From Trichosphaerium sp. ATCC 40318 (taxonomy: Eukaryota; Discosea; Flabellinia; Trichosidae), in NCBI GenBank assembly GCA_038496445.1, contig JALMLS010000027.1, positions 124,001-188,000 on the forward strand: a stretch of 64,000 nt of DNA, given 5' to 3'. Below are positions 58,301 to 64,000 of the stretch, piece after piece; within the stretch, counting starts at the first letter, position 1; every line of letters begins with the position of its first letter. Under the pieces are notes generated by a model. The model was not told the origin of the DNA. It saw only the letters and a program-made list of their open reading frames with translations, and searched no databases. A program made the translations under genes and the position numbers.

Positions 58301-58954
58301 TTATTAATTGCTACTGTACTTACACGTGTAACTCTATTTTTAGCTTTGTTTATGTTACAACAATGCCAAAGGACTAATTTCAAATTTTCTGACGATGAAT
58401 ACATTTGGGAATACTTGGAGAAGAGTACAGTTCTTAGTGAAGAGGTCACGTGACTTTTATAAAAAACCTTTCTCTTAATATTAAATTAGGACTTGATGGT
58501 AGCTTCTCTAAATGCTGAGCAAAACAACAAAGCTAATGCACTTAAATCACAAACAAAACAATCAGTACAAAGAGTAAGCAAAACCCATCAATTACCAAAA
58601 CTAAAAGTTGTCTGTTTTATAGGCTGCTGGTGAACATAGAGTTACTCGTCATCTTAAAAATGTTAATATGCGTATATTGATGAACGGTGAGGTTGCAAAT
58701 ACGCTTGTGCCGCCAGAATCAAAAGTGGTAAAAAGACATACTTTGATAGTCATTTCTATGTTTTTTCTAATTGTTCTTAGTCTGTCTGTGCTCAGGACTT
58801 GACAGAATCTTCTGATGTATTAATGTCCCTTCCAAGAGCCGAGGTTGTCCGTTCTATAAGTAATCACGATTTTAATGAAATGCAATCAAAGCACAAAAAG
58901 CAAGCAGCCAAAAAGTTTAGTAGATCTGGTTTTGTACGCTCCAAACAGAATTGA
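55364..58954 (+). CDS. Ras guanine-nucleotide exchange factor (second)
   Basis: The N-terminus MSLWSSARHADQRGDSEERS is Ser/Arg-rich and continues into a His/Lys-rich stretch (KKNHHHKHKHRKHKPKP) and SLVRTRSQDRLQSFGINVD. The Ras-GEF N domain reads EIVTRGTLEALIAELAGRNF, VQEFLFTHDYFIKPVTLLKL, LYKRIVNVLKRWIEFKYEDL. The catalytic domain has LTMSDAAD-free sequence typical of CDC25 homologs: VSYWVASQIILTTADHKNRA, LHSIFRVLEDLIV, PPYIPFIGLHLNDIVYA, and INFDDLRRLAK. A C-terminal tail (SLPRAEVVRSISNHDFNEMQ) ends RSKQN, TGA 58952-58954. It would activate a Ras GTPase. Some N-terminal exons (55780-56280) are uncertain. With the gene at 19.7-25 kb this makes two Ras-GEFs in one window. Confidence 0.82.
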
Positions 58955-59296
58955 CACTTTACAACTTCAACTTGTGTTGACAATTATATTTAGAGAAAGT
59001 CATGGAATAAGCAAGGGGATTTTTGATCATTATATTCTGGTCTTGGTGTAAGAAAAATACAACAAATCATTTGATAGGCTTCAAATCTAAAACATAAAAA
59101 AAAATGTAAACTACCTAAAAGTAAATAGTGTACATATTTACAAGAGCAACACGTGTACCTTAAAATCTTTCAAAGCACAAACAATAAAAAAATACGTGAT
59201 GGTATGTAAACGCGTAGATGTCAAATGACAGAATCTGTGAATATCTGCCTTAACGAGATCAAGTACACCCAAATTACAAAAAAGAGGCACTGTAGG
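58955..59296. other. Intergenic spacer
   Basis: About 340 bp between two plus-strand genes, with a CACGTG at about 59151 and several poly(A) tracts. No gene is seen. Confidence 0.3.
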
Positions 59297-60532
59297 ATGC
59301 AAAAGTCGCTACTGGAGTTTTTCAACTCCCCTACATCCTCACCAAATACCAAAAAAGTGATATCTCCTGTAAAACTTACTCGCACAGCTAGAAATTCCAT
59401 ACAACACACCATACACGCAGGTACATAATTTTTAAGCGCTGTAGATTCAACGGCTAGTTTTTTTTGCTGATTGCTACTCAACACCCTTTATTCTCTGTAT
59501 GCATCATCGCAAATCATTTAATATCGCGTGTACTTCAATTCCACTACAAGGTTCTAAAAAAACACTACAGACGCTACACTACAGCTTCCAAAAGAGATAC
59601 TGCTCGAAATATTCTCGTGTAGTGGACCAACAGTAATTTGCCGAGCTACTCAAGTGTGCCGTACATGGTTTTGGTTGATCAAAACCCACGAGACGTCTAT
59701 GTGGGCCGTTATGCTTACAGAGTACGCGCTGTGTCACTCAAGAGAATACAACGAGCTCATAGAACGTCCGTTATCAAGTACGTTTACTTGCTCGCTATTT
59801 CCATCAATTCACACTTGTACAAGGTCTAAATGGTATAGAGAAGGTTGCTATACAAAAGTTGTGGTGGGAGAATCACCCACAAGCACATATCAGCCCAATT
59901 GATTTCGTACGTTATTTCGGACGTTAGGAAAATATTTTTTCGTTCCTTTTATCAAGCCCGTTGTAATGACTATATCCAGTGGCCTGTACTTACTGTTGAC
60001 ACACTATCGCGCTTATGGCTTAAATTAACGGGCACACGAAAAGAAAGGATGTGGAGAAACCTCTCACAGGTATAACCAATTATTTACCATTTTAACACAT
60101 TTCTCACGCGTAGAAACCCATGCAGCGCTGTTTTTGCTAATTGTTTCCTTGTTAGAAGCAGCGTCTACAGATTCTGGACTGCAATAGAGGCATATGTGCG
60201 CGTACAGTAAGTAGGAAAGCGTTCAGCATGAACCACAATCTACTGTGTGGTGCTGCTTGTTCTATTGCTCAGTGTATATGGGCAGAGGATAGACAACTTA
60301 GTTTAAGCGTATTGAAGGATCGTCTGGACGAGTGTAATGCTACATATTTCTTCTTGGAGGCACTTGATGACTTTTTATTTACTAAAGTTGTGCCTCTTTT
60401 GTCATTCTGGTACGCATTTTATTCTACTTGCAACTGTTTGAAGTCTTTGCATTAATTTTTTCGATTAGCTTACAGTACGATGAACGTATTAGACAACGAT
60501 ACCAAGTCTTGCTTCAAGAGCAACTCATGTAA
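59297..60532 (+). CDS. F-box protein
   Basis: Exon 1 is MQKSLLEFFNSPTSSPNTKK, a PIP-box-like start (Q-x-x-L-x-x-F-F) followed by Ser/Lys-rich sequence. After an intron comes LPKEILLEIFSCSGPTVICR then ATQVCRTWFWLI, a clear F-box. Later exons give IEKVAIQKLWWENHP, SFYQARCNDYIQWPVLTVDT, LWLKLTGTRKERMWRNLS and CGAACSIAQCIWAEDRQLSL. The last exon ends RQRYQVLLQEQLM, TAA 60530-60532. F-box proteins recruit substrates to SCF ubiquitin ligase. The exon join near 59900-59925 is unclear: the conserved-looking frames on both sides are out of phase. A PIP box would suggest PCNA-coupled degradation, but one short match is weak evidence. Confidence 0.65.
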
Positions 60533-60717
60533 TGATATGACGCGTAGTGTAGTAGTTAGTTAGTATGTAAAAAAAAGGTATTAATTTTGGTGAAGGCACA
60601 GCCATTGTGTAGTGAAGTGAATACGGTTTTAGGACAATACATTCTTTTTTTTTTTTTACTATTATTTTACAAAGGGGAGAAGCGTTTTTCGCAACGTAGT
60701 TCGAGGGTTTTTTTTTT
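60533..60717. other. Convergent 3' region
   Basis: T-rich spacer between converging genes. Only homopolymer runs are visible. Confidence 0.3.
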
Positions 60718-63700
60718 TTAAACCACTTTGAAAATTTGTTCGTAAAAATCAATACAGTCCTTTACACATCCGTACTGTGCTCTCATATCCCTGAAGAGAA
60801 TCATTGGATTATCATTTGCAGATCTACAAAGTGTAGGTCCAAAAATAACACTAAGGTTGCTGCTTGTCATTTTGTTAACAGAAGCATTATCTGCCACTTC
60901 TCTTAAGAAAGATATAACCAACCAAAGTGTGTTTCTGTTGATTTCTGGTAATTTGTTTTGTACGTAGTCCTTTACTAATTTAACGCGAGCCTTAGCATCA
61001 GCGATTTCTAAGCCACACAAGATTAGTTTAAAAGAAAAAAAATCATGGACAAAAACACGTGACCTGTGGAAAAAATCACGTGTTTTTTTGTTTTTTTGGT
61101 AGAGTAGTTTAATTGGTTATTACGCACGTTGAGAAGCGATCCATTCATCATAAAGAGCAAAAGTAAGCAATGGTTCTGGTAGTTCTCTAAAATACAATTT
61201 TAAGCTGCTTGTAACTGTGTGTACATCTTCACGAAGATCTATACTAAAATCTAGATCATCTGTATAGCAGTTAGTGACATAGAGTTAAAAGACACTAAAT
61301 TGAGGTTATCAAACAACGTACCATTTGAGTTCCAAGCATCTTTAAGATCAAGCACGCATACATTCTCTCCAGAAATACGAAACACACCTTCTAGCATTGA
61401 CACATCTTTGATAAAGGGTGTTAAACAGCTTCTTTCTTTATTGACGTACTCGCGTTTCTCAGGAACTCCAAACACTTGTGAACAAAAGGTGGGATACTAG
61501 AGTCGAATCCACGCTCACGGCTACGCTTTACCTGAAACTTTAGGCTTGACCCAAATGTAAATTCTGAAACAAAAATTAATACAACATTACTTGTAGTGCT
61601 TAAATGTCAGTAACAAAAAACCTCTCACCTTTATGACTCGCTTTTGTTAAAGCTGAAATCCAGCTATCTCGTTCTTTGTTATCAGCAGCTGTAAAAATAA
61701 AAGTCTTTTCGCCATTCGACTACAAAGAAAGAAAAGTGTTAGCCAAAAAAAAAAAAGAAAACTTTAATTGAACGTGCTTACCACATCAAAAGCAAAGTCT
61801 TTATCAGTGTTGATATTAATACGCGTGTTAAGTACATTTATACTACCAATGGGTGTGCATTGCTAGAAAGAGGGGTTAGACAGGAGCTAGAATAATGAAA
61901 AAAACATTTTTCTGTTCATACATCAGGAGACTTTAAGAAATGAGCTTCTGTTCCCTTTAGCACCAACCACCTTCTTTTTACTGATTTTCTAACAGGTCCT
62001 TCTTTAAGAATCCACCCAGCTTTGTCAGGATTAGATATCTCAGGCTTCGCTGTTGGTGCTTCCTCAGGTTCTTCTCTACAAAAAAAATTAACGTAATCAT
62101 AACAAGTGCAATGCCCTTCGTACGGTGCGCCTGTAGGTTTATATGCTTTGTTAAGTCCCAAGTCCTGCTTCACCCTATCATACTCGCACAACGTAGAAGA
62201 TCGTCTACGCGCAATACCTTTGTTGCCAGGGACCTAAATGCTAGCTTAACACTTACAAGAAATTAAGTCGCGGTTTTTAATTAATTGTACCCAATGAGAG
62301 CTGTCATCTTCCAGGTTCAAAGGTACGTCCTGGTTTATTTTCATTGAGTGAACACGTAGATTTATAGCAGCTCCAGAAGGCCTTGCAACACGTTTACGGT
62401 TATAAAAACTTTTTCTACTCGGTCTTCTAGAGCGTTGAATGATATGTGCGACTTTGAAGAAAGAATCTAATATGATGAGTTTGATTTATCTGAAATTTCT
62501 TACCTCTGACGTTTTGACCCGTTTTCGCTGAAACCTCAAAGAAAGGACAATCAAAAAGCTCTGCAAGATCAGCACCTTCTTGTTTTGTTACTTGTCTGTC
62601 GTTTTCGCGCTCAACTGGATATGTATAAGCTTGTATTTGCTGATTTATGAATAAAGTGTACCTTGTGTAGCTATTATAACCATTGCAAGGTTCTCTCGCT
62701 CCGATACCGTCTTTATTATCTCTACAAAAGTTCGCAATAGATCGAAACTACTCTTCTTTGCTATGCTGTAACATAGAAGGTAACCAGATGCCCATGAGAA
62801 CCACTAAAGTTGTGTAAAAGATATTGAAAACAAGTGATAATGTTGTGCACATTAGAGTTTCTGTTGGTGTTTTTTTTTATTGAAACTTACCTGCTGGTGC
62901 TTATCAGAATGAGAAAAATCTGTACTGATGTCCAGAACATCCATCATAAGCGGTTCACGGCCACCAAGCTTGACTTCTTTGTAGTAATGCTTTTCTGAAA
63001 AAAAAATTAGTTCTTCATCGGAATCTTTGCTCCGAGAGCATACCAACAGAACCTTTTGTCCCTTCTGTGCGTTCGAAAAAATCATATCCCAACTTATCTA
63101 CAAGACCTGATTTTCCTGACTGACTACCAACCAGACACTACGAGAAAAAAAAAAGATTAATTTTCGAAGTATTTTTTTCGGACTTGGCCTTCTTTATCAA
63201 AAAAAAAAGTTACTTACAATTCTAAGCGTGCTTGGTGATACTCTATGATCAGCAGCCAAGAAATTTCTTCTCCTACGCCTACTTTTCGACTTTTTCTTTG
63301 TCTTTGTGTCCATGAGTGAAACTGTCTCATCAGGTTGAGTTTCTTTTGCTGGTTCCTCGAATATCTTCGAAACACCCTTTTGGAAGTCAGATAATTCCCG
63401 TAACAACGTGTCAAGATAATTATATTACTAAACAAGAACACATTGTCCCAACTTCAAAAAAAAATTGCCTTGTTTTCGAAAACACAAAAAAAAAAGATTA
63501 TTATGCAAGTACCGAATCTGAATGTGATCGCTTGCGCACGTGACCGTTTTCAGGTGTTTTTGAAGGTGCATTCTTTTCATCTTGTGTTTTTTCTTCACCT
63601 TTTTCGTTTGTGCCATTACTTTTATCACGTGTCGCCAAAGTAAATGACACACCTCCACCATTTGCTTCATTTTTTCTATCATTATTAAGTATACTTCCAT

Positions 63701-64000
63701 TAGTTCCAGAATGCTCTGTTTTAATCCGCCTTTTTTTTAGTTTTCTCGTTTGTCTCAATAAACGATCTTTAATCTTCTTCTGTGGTTGAGTATTAGAAAC
63801 CCCAGCGCCTGGGTCGGGAGTAATTTTCCTTTTAGAGTCATCTAAATCTAATTCATCCCCAAAAGCATCAATTAACTGTCTCATTCTATCGGAAGATAAA
63901 ATTTGGTCAGGTTCTACTGTAGTAGAAGGAGTTGGTGAAGTTTTTGATTTTTGCAACCCAGGAGACACACGTGGGCTCTGATGTGCGGTATTATCGCTTT
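60718..64000 (-). CDS. Ras-like pseudoGTPase - PH - RhoGAP protein, 5' end outside window
   Basis: From the right edge: a polar, basic N-terminus ([47 protein letters not shown]). Then comes a Ras-like domain with P-loop [16 protein letters not shown], a switch-II position reading DVLDIST instead of D-x-A-G-Q, and a G4 position reading [13 protein letters not shown] instead of N-K-x-[11 protein letters not shown]-like G5 is kept. Next is a PH domain ([51 protein letters not shown]). A RhoGAP domain follows, with the arginine finger in [31 protein letters not shown] and [15 protein letters not shown]. Stop TAA 60718-60720. RhoGAP stimulates GTP hydrolysis by Rho/Rac; the degenerate GTPase domain is more likely a binding or targeting module. 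Confidence 0.82.

Noticed and set aside
59900-59925. A possible 17-21-nt microintron in the F-box gene
   Set aside because: None of the splits restores the conserved downstream frame; the exon model there is simply unresolved.

Overview
The window is nuclear DNA of a compact, AT-rich, intron-dense eukaryote. Genes lie 50-700 bp apart on both strands. Most are cut by many short introns (about 45-160 nt) with donors such as GTAAGT, GTACGT and GTGCGT and T-rich acceptors. The gene content (two Ras-GEFs, a GTPase-like/PH/RhoGAP protein, VIT/VWA protein, Zn2Cys6 factor, Wee1, cathepsin D) fits a free-living heterotrophic protist, perhaps amoebozoan. That placement is inference. All multi-exon models were joined by hand from reading frames and splice signals, so outer limits are firmer than every internal junction.

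Layout, 0-20 kb: a 3' gene end; a YKT6-type SNARE fused in frame to a VIT-VWA protein (+); a D-serine dehydratase/D-threonine aldolase-like enzyme (-); a GT1 glucosyltransferase (+); a gene-poor stretch (7.8-13 kb) with a MORN-variant gene, an intronless F-box/LRR gene, relic sequence and duplicated blocks; a Pho91/SLC13-type anion transporter (-); an unrecognised acidic protein (-); a tiny polybasic CCIIM-tailed protein (+); a cathepsin D-like protease (-).

20-41 kb: a large Ras-GEF with a basic disordered N-terminus (-); an SLC12 (CIP1/SLC12A9-like) transporter (-); a doubtful coiled-coil gene (+); a cysteine-rich multi-pass membrane protein (-); a Wee1/Myt1-type kinase (-); two unrecognised genes, one membrane-bound (+).

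41-64 kb: a class I aminotransferase; two small doubtful genes; a secreted Cys-rich protein; mRNA cap guanine-N7 methyltransferase (-); a four-TM MARVEL-like protein (+); ribosomal stalk protein P2 with an odd tail (-); a Zn2Cys6 transcription factor (-); a small basic protein (+); a membrane-anchored J-protein (-); a second Ras-GEF (+); an F-box protein (+); and a Ras-like pseudoGTPase-PH-RhoGAP protein (-) running off the right edge.

The genes do not form one pathway, but small-GTPase control (two Ras-GEFs, one RhoGAP, prenylated/SNARE proteins) is a clear theme. The most unusual observations are the SNARE-VIT-VWA fusion, the degenerate GTPase-PH-RhoGAP fusion, recurrent GC-AG introns that all begin GCACGT, an excess of the palindrome CACGTG, the reversed P2 tail, and an F-box/MORN pair of the kind found in giant viruses. 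No tRNA, rRNA, CRISPR array or autonomous transposon was recognised.
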